Source: Selenomonadaceae bacterium (GTDB lineage Bacteria > Bacillota > Negativicutes > Selenomonadales > Selenomonadaceae). Taken from it: DNA of 10,599 bases. The stretch covers positions 1-10,599 of the forward strand of contig JAFUTM010000408.1 of assembly GCA_017484235.1 (NCBI GenBank), written 5' to 3'. The position numbers were made by a program, and so were the translations under genes. Positions within the stretch are counted from its first letter, which is position 1. Each line of letters begins with the position of its first letter. Below are positions 1 to 6,294 of this stretch, in pieces. The notes under the pieces are model-generated. The model did not search any database. It was not told where the DNA came from and saw only the letters and a program-made list of their open reading frames with translations.

Positions 1-1
1 A

Positions 2-49
2 TGGAACGAATTAAAACGCAGCTTAAAATATAGTGCGATACATAAATAA
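2..49 (+). CDS. possible C-terminal end of a plus-strand gene (partial)
   Basis: The frame starting at base 2 is open from the window edge to a TAA at 47-49 and reads WNELKRSLKYSAIHK. The stop lies immediately before the hairpin at 50-102, as expected for a gene end followed by a terminator. A competing frame from base 1 stops earlier, at 31-33. With only about 15 codons visible, neither the frame nor any function can be established; it may equally be non-coding. Confidence 0.2.
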   Translation, partial: WNELKRSLKYSAIHK

Positions 50-102
50 AAAAGAGTCTTGATTTTAGAAGTAATGAAGCGGTTGAAAATCAAAACTCTT
101 TT
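50..102 (-). terminator. strong hairpin terminator, probably bidirectional
   Basis: Inverted repeat with arms 50-66 and 86-102: AAAAGAGT-C-TTGATTTT pairs with AAAATCAA-A-ACTCTTTT, 16 of 17 positions complementary, around a 19-nt loop. Read on the minus strand the stem is followed by an uninterrupted T-rich tract (TTTT then TTATTTATG). This suits termination of the Ala/Gln-rich gene ending at 112. On the plus strand it also ends in TTTT, so it could serve a gene entering from the left. Confidence 0.8.
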
Positions 103-111
103 ATTAATATC

Positions 112-636
112 TTATTTTTGTTGAAGCATTTTGGCAATGCCGGCAATAGCATTTATCGCGTCGGCAGGATTTGGAGATTGAGCCTGTGACTGAGCTTGTT
201 GCTGAGGTTGCTGCTGTGCTGTGCCGCCGAGTGCACCAGCGAGGGCACCGAGAGCGCCGAGTGCTGCCATTGGATTAGCCGCTGCATTTTGAGCTTGTGC
301 CTGCTGTTGAGGTTGAGCCGCACCAGCCGCCATACCACCGAGAATTGCCGCTAATGGATTGGCACCGGCCGCACCACCGGAAGAGGCCGCTGAGCCAGCA
401 CCAGCCGCTGCACCTGCAACGCCGCTGATTGCACCGAACAGTGAGCCTAATTTATCAGTTGGCGTGTTGGCAAAAGTCATTACCACAATGTTGAAAATAT
501 TTTTGTCAACTTTCATACCGTGCTGTGACATTACATTGTAAATGGTTTCAATGACTTCTGGCTTTTTGAGGGCTTCTTTAACGCCGACCTTTTCAAGCAT
601 TTCTGAAATCTTCGTCAAAATTTCTTTTGGGTCCAT
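112..636 (-). CDS. Ala/Gln/Gly-rich low-complexity protein of unknown function
   Basis: A 174-residue protein I cannot assign to a named family. Residues 1-65 are ordinary sequence, probably a compact helical domain (MDPKEILTKISEML start, several amphipathic helices). Residues 70 to the end are low complexity: Ala/Gly runs with two related units, NPLAAILGGMA followed by QPQQQAQAQ, and NPMAALGALG followed by QPQQQAQSQ, then a short closing helix (INAIAGIAKMLQQK). There is no signal peptide or clear membrane segment, although the Ala/Gly stretches are mildly hydrophobic. ATG 636 is preferred over the GTG at 639 because AAGGAGA at 650-644 lies 7 nt from the ATG and only 4 nt from the GTG. It is a single-gene unit with its own promoter (670-698) and terminator (50-102). 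That the protein exists is likely; its role (disordered linker, self-assembling or surface protein) is open. Confidence 0.8.
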   Translation of the reverse strand: MDPKEILTKISEMLEKVGVKEALKKPEVIETIYNVMSQHGMKVDKNIFNIVVMTFANTPTDKLGSLFGAISGVAGAAAGAGSAASSGGAAGANPLAAILGGMAAGAAQPQQQAQAQNAAANPMAALGALGALAGALGGTAQQQPQQQAQSQAQSPNPADAINAIAGIAKMLQQK

Positions 637-669
637 CACAATTTCTCCTTTATTGTAAAATACACATTA

Positions 670-698
670 ATTTTATATCTAATTAATATTAATGTCAA
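670..698 (-). promoter_or_regulatory. sigma-A-type promoter of the low-complexity gene
   Basis: On the minus strand, TTGACA (698-693) is separated by exactly 17 nt from TAAAAT (675-670). That matches the consensus -35 fully and the -10 at five of six positions. The predicted transcript starts near 663, giving a leader of roughly 25-30 nt with the AAGGAGA ribosome site inside it. It lies just downstream of the repeat element at 705-810, so this gene need not depend on read-through from the membrane-protein gene. Confidence 0.75.
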
Positions 699-704
699 CA
701 TTTC

Positions 705-810
705 TAATTAGGAATGAGGAATGTTGAATTAGGATTGTTTCGATTACGAATTAAGCATTGAGCATTTTAAATTAAATAATTCGTCATTCCTAATTCACAA
801 TTCCTAATTA
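705..810. repeat. heptad-based interspersed repeat element, copy A (106 bp)
   Basis: The ends are an exact 11-bp inverted repeat, TAATTAGGAAT (705-715) and ATTCCTAATTA (800-810). Inside, both arms are runs of degenerate 7-bp units of the form AATnnnG: AATTAGG, AATGAGG, AATGTTG, AATTAGG on the plus strand in the left arm, and AATTAGG, AATTGTG, AATTAGG, AATGACG on the minus strand in the right arm. The arms can therefore pair imperfectly. It fills the gap between the stop codon of the membrane protein and the promoter of the low-complexity gene, where it might also act as a terminator. Confidence 0.75.
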
Positions 811-811
811 T

Positions 812-1987
812 TTAAGGTGGTTCTGGGCGGTCGCGCGTAATTGCTGAATTGTGAATAATTTCTTCAATCCGCTGATCAAAGGCAAGTTCCTGTTTATGTA
901 TGCTTTCCGCCGTATCAAAGGCTTTAGAATCATTCTCACGCAAACCTTTGATATAATAACTCCACGCACTTATAGTTATGTTGGTGGATTCGCGCCTGAG
1001 TTTTGAGAGATAGATTGCACCATTAGGCGCGGCAATAGAATCAAGTTCCTGCTGTCGATTTTGCAAAGTCGGTATAATATTATTCTCTATATAATCAGCA
1101 ATCTGTGTGCGCTGCTGAGCAGTCATAGTGCCGTCACGAGTACGCTGCATTGCAGTAAAGGTATTTTGCTGAGTCTTAAAAATCGCATTATAACGATTCA
1201 CAATTTCACTTGTGCTGTCAATATAATTGGCCAGCTCCTGTTTTAAAGTCGGCGAAACAATATCAAGGTACTCACGATAATTGTTAATGCCGACCACTCG
1301 CCAATCCATTATTCCTAAATTGATATTGAATGAGCCAACTCTCCATTTATGATTAAACAGCTCAAACTCGTAGCCGCCAAAAGTCCAGCCCGTGCCACTG
1401 ACATTTTGAAGAGCAAGCTGCAACGTGAAGGGCGTACCGGTATAATCTTCAATCACATTCAATTCTATGGTTGCCTTATCACCAGAAGAGGCAGCATTGC
1501 CAATGCCGGTAATAGTAGTATGACGGATTAAACTGCGCTCAAGCAAAAGGTCAAAGTCCACACCGAGCTGACGACCTTTGAGGATTCCATCTGGCAAAGT
1601 CCATACGCCATTTTTTATGCGATAATCAATAATGTCAGCTGCGCCCTGTGCAATTTGAGGTCTTATCAATACATAAAAATTTTCAAACAGTGACCTCTCG
1701 CGTTCGGATAACTGTTCGTCATATTTAAACAAGTCGACCGTCAAGTCGTCGTACGCTTTAGAGGTAACGGAAACAAGGTCTACATATCGTTCAAAAGTTG
1801 CACTGTCATTTTCGGCAAGAGCCTTTTGTGCAGTTTTCATTGCATAATCAGGTGTTTTAGTGTAAACTCCTATATATATAAAGAAGGAACACAAAACCAA
1901 AACAAAAATAAATACGACGAAAAGACGCTCACGTTTACGCCGCTTTCGCCGTGCTTCGAGTTTCTTTCTCCAAGTGTAATCGTCCAT
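812..1987 (-). CDS. single-pass membrane protein with DUF2939-like extracytoplasmic region
   Basis: A 391-residue protein. Residues 7-21 are very basic (RKKLEARRKRRKRER) and are followed by one membrane helix at about 22-42, so the rest is predicted to face outside the membrane. Directly after the helix, TPDYAMKTAQKALAENDSATFERYVD (about 45-70, quoted in part) has the look of DUF2939-type domains, in which a TPxYsl...A...D...FekYVD pattern follows the anchor; I recognise this by pattern only. About 120-235 is probably a beta-rich domain, and 236-375 is helical and Gln/Asn-rich. ATG 1987 is chosen over the upstream TTG at 1999 because GGGAG (1997-1993) lies 5 nt before the ATG and overlaps the TTG. 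The stop overlaps the repeat boundary at 812. Its partner and function are unknown; an envelope role is an inference. Confidence 0.8.
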   Translation of the reverse strand: MDDYTWRKKLEARRKRRKRERLFVVFIFVLVLCSFFIYIGVYTKTPDYAMKTAQKALAENDSATFERYVDLVSVTSKAYDDLTVDLFKYDEQLSERERSLFENFYVLIRPQIAQGAADIIDYRIKNGVWTLPDGILKGRQLGVDFDLLLERSLIRHTTITGIGNAASSGDKATIELNVIEDYTGTPFTLQLALQNVSGTGWTFGGYEFELFNHKWRVGSFNINLGIMDWRVVGINNYREYLDIVSPTLKQELANYIDSTSEIVNRYNAIFKTQQNTFTAMQRTRDGTMTAQQRTQIADYIENNIIPTLQNRQQELDSIAAPNGAIYLSKLRRESTNITISAWSYYIKGLRENDSKAFDTAESIHKQELAFDQRIEEIIHNSAITRDRPEPP

Positions 1988-1992
1988 ACAAT

Positions 1993-1997
1993 CTCCC
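1993..1997 (-). promoter_or_regulatory. ribosome binding site fixing the membrane-protein start
   Basis: GGGAG on the minus strand sits 5 nt before ATG 1987. It overlaps the longer-frame TTG codon at 1999-1997, which therefore cannot be served by it. Confidence 0.65.
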
Positions 1998-2016
1998 AAA
2001 CAATTTATATTAAGAA

Positions 2017-2060
2017 AAAATTTTTTTACAATGTAGGCGGTGGAGATGTAAAAAAATTTT
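2017..2060. repeat. perfect 14-bp A/T inverted repeat in the divergent intergenic region
   Basis: AAAATTTTTTTACA (2017-2030) and TGTAAAAAAATTTT (2047-2060) are exact reverse complements around a 16-nt, relatively G-rich centre (2031-2046, containing GGCGGTGG on the plus strand). It lies 30 nt upstream of the membrane-protein start, on the promoter side. A candidate minus-strand promoter, TTGTAA (2031-2026) with 16 nt to TATAAA (2009-2004), overlaps its left arm. On the minus strand the stem is followed by a short T-run. It could be a protein-binding operator, a leader attenuator, or chance AT-rich symmetry; I see no family of operators it clearly matches. Confidence 0.6.
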
Positions 2061-2185
2061 CCCGTTTAAGTTTCATAAAATATATATTAAGATGAGCTGG
2101 CAGTCTGTGACTTCCGCGTCTCACGAATATAAAAATCAATGTATAAATAATATTATTTCATTATAAAAGGTGGTCTTTATAAAAT

Positions 2186-2701
2186 ATGAAATGGATAAAT
2201 CATCAAATATTAACAGGATTCATAGTTTACGCTGTAACGGACAACGCACTCTTTGTTGCTTCTTCAATCGTTGGAGCTGTCATTCCAGACAAAGTCGAAG
2301 GCAGCCCACCAAAAGAAAGCAAAGCCTATTGGGCTTGGCGAAAGCGTCATCGAACTTGGTCACACTATCCTGTTTTATATATAATGCTCATCGGCTTATT
2401 AATATTTACCGCTAATTATTTTAATGAGCCGACGGTTTCAATAGCTTCCGATATAGGAATATATATATTAATTGGTGCGCTGCTTCATATAGCAGAAGAT
2501 GGAATTTGCGGGCGTGTACCAATATTTTTACCGAAATCTAAACACGGTCTCAAACTATTTACAGTTGGATCAATAGGTGAATATATGTTTGCAGCATTAA
2601 TAATATTTATCTGCCTTTTTAGTCGTTTTGGCGATTCTGAAAAGGCACTAAACACAATATTAAATACAATTAACAATTTACAACTAATAATGCATCATTA
2701 A
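2186..2701 (+). CDS. YdjM-like membrane-bound metal-dependent hydrolase
   Basis: A 171-residue membrane protein resembling the YdjM family (LexA-binding, inner-membrane-associated putative metal hydrolase, PF04307 type). The conserved polar residues are where that family has them: H6 in the N-terminal INHQ, D35 in IPDKVEG, H55 and H60 in HRTWSH, and H101 with D105 in GALLHIAEDG. Hydrophobic segments at about 15-34, 62-78, 87-102 and 131-146 fit several membrane passes. The known family is about 170-200 residues, so it is near full length. No substrate has been demonstrated for the family to my knowledge, and the hydrolase label rests on the His/Asp pattern. AGGTGG at 2168-2173 lies 12 nt before the ATG, rather far, and an in-frame stop at 2180-2182 rules out an earlier start. 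It converges on the VanW gene with only 45 nt between stop codons and no hairpin terminator. Confidence 0.85.
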   Translation: MKWINHQILTGFIVYAVTDNALFVASSIVGAVIPDKVEGSPPKESKAYWAWRKRHRTWSHYPVLYIMLIGLLIFTANYFNEPTVSIASDIGIYILIGALLHIAEDGICGRVPIFLPKSKHGLKLFTVGSIGEYMFAALIIFICLFSRFGDSEKALNTILNTINNLQLIMHH

Positions 2702-2712
2702 CAAATGCCAAT

Positions 2713-2748
2713 TAATTCGTCATTCCTAATTCACAATTCCTAATTATT
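2713..2748. repeat. heptad-based repeat, copy B (single arm, 36 bp)
   Basis: Identical over 36 bp to positions 777-812, the right arm and edge of copy A. It sits between the converging stops of the hydrolase (2701) and the VanW gene (2747) and runs 2 nt into the VanW stop codon. The facing arm is absent, so it cannot fold as copy A can. Confidence 0.75.
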
Positions 2749-4027
2749 AATGATAGCTGTCGGTGTGAAGGAATTCGTCCTTAGTGACTTGACCGTCTTT
2801 GTAATAAACGCGATAAACTGACGGATACATACGAGAGCCAGAAGTCTCAATCTTAATCGTGTTTCCGTTCAAGTCCGCTTTTGTACCGAGAATATAGCAG
2901 GTAAGTCTTGAACCATAAGTGTAAGCAAGAACATATACATTATGAGGCAAATCATTTCTGAATTTAAAATCAATCTGACCATAAGCAACAGTGGCGTCAC
3001 GACCAGATGCAATATATGAAGACGGAAAATAATGAGGGCTGCGTTCAGTCGGCGTTAAGCCCGCAAGCAGGACTGCATTATATAAAGTTGAGCTGACCTG
3101 GCAGATACCACCGCCAACACCTTGAGCCGGTCTGCCGTTTAAGATGACGCCTGCCGTTTTATAACCAGCAGAATAGCTGCGTTCACCAACGACATCATTA
3201 AATGAGAACGTCCAGCCTGGTTTAAGAAGCGTGTCATTTATTGACGAAGCGGCCAACGAAATGTTATCGCCGCGATCTCCGAGATAAAAACTCGTGGTAT
3301 ACTGACCAAGCACACTATCAATCTGTGAAATATCTTCCGTCGTAACAAAAGGCTGCGTTTCTTCCGGTGTAAGCTCAATATTATCTTGAACGTTTAACGA
3401 ATTGAGCGGATCTTTCAAAGATTGAGCAAGTGTCTCTGTATCTAAGTGCTTACCTATAACACCTGCGTATTTAACAACATTACCGCTGTTATCGAGGTCG
3501 CAGTACGCATTGACTGGCTGACAATTTATGTCCGCCGCAATTGCGTTTAATTTCTCATTGAGGAGATTCTCGTCATAATTAGCGGTGAGGTTTACTTCTC
3601 TACCGTTAAGAGCAGTTTGAATCTGGTCTTTGAGATTGTCAATTGAGCTGTTGCTGCTTCTGCCATAACTCAGAGCATTTTTTGTTGCCTCATCAACATT
3701 CGGAGTCCAATTTATATCAGACGGTTGAATCGAGAAGGTCTTATCACCATAAGTAAAATTAATTGTATGCATTTTATTGCTGGCAATACCTTCAAAGGCT
3801 TTACGCGTGCCTTCTTCATTAAGACCGGATATTGGAGCGCCATCAGCCTTTACGCCTGAAACTACTTTTTGACTTTCAGCTATTGAATTGGATACTCCAA
3901 AAGTAACACCGCCAGCAACTAATACAGCAGCGGCTGTAGCAACTGATGCGCCCTTGACTGAAAGCAGAGATTTCCAATCAAATGCACTAGCTTTTACAGT
4001 TTCTTCGTTTACTTTTGCACTTTGCAT
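2747..4027 (-). CDS. VanW family protein with N-terminal anchor and peptidoglycan-binding-like domain
   Basis: A 426-residue protein of the VanW/YoaR type. Order: cytoplasmic tail 1-25; membrane anchor at about 27-47 (Ala/Val/Gly-rich); a domain at about 85-210 that fits the PG_binding_4 type found before VanW domains; and the VanW domain at about 244-380. Its hallmark GVGGGICQVSSTLYNAVLLAG is at 303 onward, preceded by LLKPGWTFSFNDVVG (267-281). These proteins are envelope proteins of unknown biochemical activity; the name comes from a vancomycin-resistance cluster, but most members, like this one, are not in such clusters and do not imply resistance. AAGGAAGGG lies 6 nt before ATG 4027, which supports the start. 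The nearest upstream gene in the same direction is the U32 gene, 187 nt away; I could not pick a convincing promoter in that very AT-rich gap, so cotranscription is possible. Confidence 0.92.
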   Translation of the reverse strand: MQSAKVNEETVKASAFDWKSLLSVKGASVATAAAVLVAGGVTFGVSNSIAESQKVVSGVKADGAPISGLNEEGTRKAFEGIASNKMHTINFTYGDKTFSIQPSDINWTPNVDEATKNALSYGRSSNSSIDNLKDQIQTALNGREVNLTANYDENLLNEKLNAIAADINCQPVNAYCDLDNSGNVVKYAGVIGKHLDTETLAQSLKDPLNSLNVQDNIELTPEETQPFVTTEDISQIDSVLGQYTTSFYLGDRGDNISLAASSINDTLLKPGWTFSFNDVVGERSYSAGYKTAGVILNGRPAQGVGGGICQVSSTLYNAVLLAGLTPTERSPHYFPSSYIASGRDATVAYGQIDFKFRNDLPHNVYVLAYTYGSRLTCYILGTKADLNGNTIKIETSGSRMYPSVYRVYYKDGQVTKDEFLHTDSYH

Positions 4028-4214
4028 ATACTACCCTTCCTTATATTTATAATAAAAGTACACTAACATATGATGAATTTTATCAAAACAAATTGAAAAT
4101 AACGTGAAAAATTATAATATGTATTATTTTTATTTTATTGATATTAAAACTATTTCATCAATGCAATCAATTAATTTTAACACAAAAAAATAAAAAATCA
4201 AGATTAAAGTAAAA

Positions 4215-6155
4215 TTAACTGTCCATTGACTGACGGAAACGATAAACGCCAATGCCAAGATTAGCCTGGTCATCTGTAAATGGAAATGCAGGCAATGCTT
4301 TTCCGTCCGCAAGCTCATCAATGGCGTGGCGATAGGCTCTTGTGATAAATGCAACCTGCTCCGGCGAATAGAGCTGCGCTTCAATTCTAAGAGAAGACGC
4401 GCCGACAAAATATTTAAGATAATTGTATAAACATAAATCTTTGGCAAAATAGATGTGACTGCGGCCGAACTGGTCAATACGAATACGGTGCATTTGACCA
4501 GCTTCATCTTTAAACGAGTAATGACGATTAAGCGCGTCCGCCTCACTCCAGCGGTCAAATTTATTGTACATATTGATAAAATCGTGGTCACAAATCATAG
4601 ATTCATAAGCACCGTGTACAACGACCTCAATCGGTAAATTGGCATTTACAATCATCGATTTCAGCTGACTATAAGACAACTCCAAAGAAGCCGCAGCCAT
4701 TTCAACGCCGTTGTCTTTCAAAAACTGGGTGGCCTCGTGATTAAACAAATTAAAAGATAAATCCGTACGAACGGGCAGATTAAATTTTTTGGTTAAAACT
4801 AAGCTGCCTAGATTACTCACAAGGATACCGTCCGGCTTATTTTCAAATATGCTGAGCTTGCTTAGAAGGTACTTTAATTCGGAACAGCCTCGCTGATAAG
4901 TAGTGCGCGGCGTATTTATGATAACCTTTGCAGACTTGCTGTGTGCAAAATCTATTATATCTTGGTAATCCTTTAAAGACCACACAGATTGCGGGCGGAA
5001 CGCCTCACCACCGCAATAAACTGTATCGGCACCCGCTTCAATAGCGGACTTAGCAGCCTCAACAGTGGCGACTCTGACTGATAAGTTAGGTCGTTCATTT
5101 TTATTAATTGTTTCATTAATCGGAGATTCACCGGCAAATATGTCTGCAGCCGTCTTGTCGTCAAAGACAGGTTCAATCACGGGCTTACTAAAAAACCTAG
5201 GCTCACGTTCACCGGTTGTGCCAATATCATCAACCGTCGTACGATTTAAGGCAAAGACTGTCGTAAAATCACGAGCACGATTGTCAAATAAGGAACGATA
5301 CGCCGCCTCATCAAGAGTATAGCCAGTTGGATCGGCAAGATAGCGGTCGATTGCCTCTCTATAAGTTGACACGATTCTATGAATAAATTCTGGCGGGCGC
5401 ATACGGCCTTCAATTTTAAAGGAATAAATTCCGGCATTTATCAGCTCAGGAATATTTCGATACATACACATATCTTTCAGTGCCATTTTATATGAAAAAT
5501 CGTCAATGACCTGGTTATTAGATTCGTCAATCAACGCATAACGCCAACGGCAGGGCTTAAGGCAGCGTCCACGATTGCCGCTCTGACCGAAGATAACACC
5601 GGAATGAATGCACTGGCCGCTCTCAGAAATGCACATATCACCGTGAATAAAATATTCCGTTTCAATACCAGTTTGAAATTTTAGCAAGTGAACCTGGTCC
5701 AAAGAGAGTTCACGACTTACCACCACACGAGTTATTCCGTAACGATTTAACAATTCAACCGCGTACTGATTGTGAATATTCATCATAATTGAAGCGTGAA
5801 TCGGAATATTAATTTTAAGGTCTCGAATGAGCTTAATTATGGCAAAATCCTGCACGAGAAGGGCATCTGGCTTAATCTCATTTAGATAAAGCAGATAATC
5901 TCTCAGCGCCGGCAGTTCCTCATCACTGATCAGATTGTTAATGGTGACATACAACTTGACGTTTTTATCGTGGGCAAAATCTATAGCTTTTTTAAGTGCT
6001 ATATCATCAAAGTTGAAGTCGTTTTTGTGAACGCGCATATTAAAATGTTTACCGCCAAGATAGACGGCGTCGGCACCAGCAGAAATTGCGGCTTTTAAAG
6101 CCTCTTCCGTACCAGCCGGAGCCAATAATTCAACAGAATTGCGATTAAGTTGCAT
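4215..6155 (-). CDS. U32 family protein (RlhA/TrhP-like), two-barrel form
   Basis: A 646-residue protein of the peptidase U32 family, close in length to E. coli RlhA (YdcP, about 650). Characterised relatives make 5-hydroxycytidine in 23S rRNA (RlhA) or 5-hydroxyuridine in tRNA (TrhP), so an RNA-modification role is more likely than proteolysis. The N-terminal half (7-300) has VELLAPAGTEEALKAAISAG, the U32 signature EYFIHGDMC (167-175), four cysteines C175, C182, C198 and C202 that probably hold an iron-sulfur cluster, and FKIEGRMRPPEF (246-257). The C-terminal half (about 358-612) repeats the plan (AAKSAIEAGADTVYCGGEAF, VVVHGAYESMIC, LRIEAQLYSPEQ) but has only C522 and C575 in the matching area, so it seems degenerate. 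ATG 6155 has AGGAGG 5 nt upstream. Which RNA, if any, is modified cannot be told from sequence. Confidence 0.9.
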   Translation of the reverse strand: MQLNRNSVELLAPAGTEEALKAAISAGADAVYLGGKHFNMRVHKNDFNFDDIALKKAIDFAHDKNVKLYVTINNLISDEELPALRDYLLYLNEIKPDALLVQDFAIIKLIRDLKINIPIHASIMMNIHNQYAVELLNRYGITRVVVSRELSLDQVHLLKFQTGIETEYFIHGDMCISESGQCIHSGVIFGQSGNRGRCLKPCRWRYALIDESNNQVIDDFSYKMALKDMCMYRNIPELINAGIYSFKIEGRMRPPEFIHRIVSTYREAIDRYLADPTGYTLDEAAYRSLFDNRARDFTTVFALNRTTVDDIGTTGEREPRFFSKPVIEPVFDDKTAADIFAGESPINETINKNERPNLSVRVATVEAAKSAIEAGADTVYCGGEAFRPQSVWSLKDYQDIIDFAHSKSAKVIINTPRTTYQRGCSELKYLLSKLSIFENKPDGILVSNLGSLVLTKKFNLPVRTDLSFNLFNHEATQFLKDNGVEMAAASLELSYSQLKSMIVNANLPIEVVVHGAYESMICDHDFINMYNKFDRWSEADALNRHYSFKDEAGQMHRIRIDQFGRSHIYFAKDLCLYNYLKYFVGASSLRIEAQLYSPEQVAFITRAYRHAIDELADGKALPAFPFTDDQANLGIGVYRFRQSMDS

Positions 6156-6234
6156 AAAAACCTCCTCGACGCGATAACTTCAAAAACTCATATTGTAAGT
6201 TTCCAAAATTATCTATTACATAAATGATATTAAT

Positions 6235-6262
6235 ATTATAGCATAAAAAAAATAATTGACAA
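6235..6262 (-). promoter_or_regulatory. extended -10 promoter of the U32 gene
   Basis: On the minus strand, TTGTCA (6262-6257), a 16-nt spacer, then TATAAT (6240-6235) preceded by TGC, giving the extended form TGnTATAAT. A start near 6228 leaves a leader of about 70 nt. It lies in the 139-bp gap after rqcH, so the U32 gene is probably expressed independently of rqcH. Confidence 0.7.
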
Positions 6263-6294
6263 GTGATAGGAATTATAAATTTGTAATTCACTCA

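Noticed and set aside
705..810. Reading copy A as an insertion sequence or CRISPR array
   Set aside because: There is no transposase frame and no target duplication that I can see, and the 7-bp units are contiguous with no spacers.
2170..2415. Plus-strand open frame starting at GTG 2170, nearer to the GGTGG
   Set aside because: It is out of frame with the YdjM-like protein, whose metal-site residues are all in the 2186 frame; its product has no family features.
2747..4027. VanW protein as evidence of vancomycin resistance
   Set aside because: No vanA/H/X/R/S-type genes are nearby, and VanW-domain proteins with an N-terminal peptidoglycan-binding-like domain are common chromosomal envelope proteins.
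4028..4214. Promoter or terminator signals in the 187-bp gap between the U32 and VanW genes
   Set aside because: The gap is so AT-rich that TATAAT-like strings and T-runs occur by chance; no -35/-10 pair with proper spacing and no compact hairpin stood out.
4130..4591. Minus-strand open frame of 153 codons overlapping the end of the U32 gene
   Set aside because: Out-of-frame overlap with clearly conserved U32 sequence; no ribosome site or recognisable domain.
6262..6292. Possible rqcH terminator: GAATTA/TAATTC stem (6270-6275 and 6284-6289) with weak extension
   Set aside because: The stem is short and AT-only, the T-run begins about 20 nt beyond it, and it touches the -35 of the U32 promoter; too weak to call.
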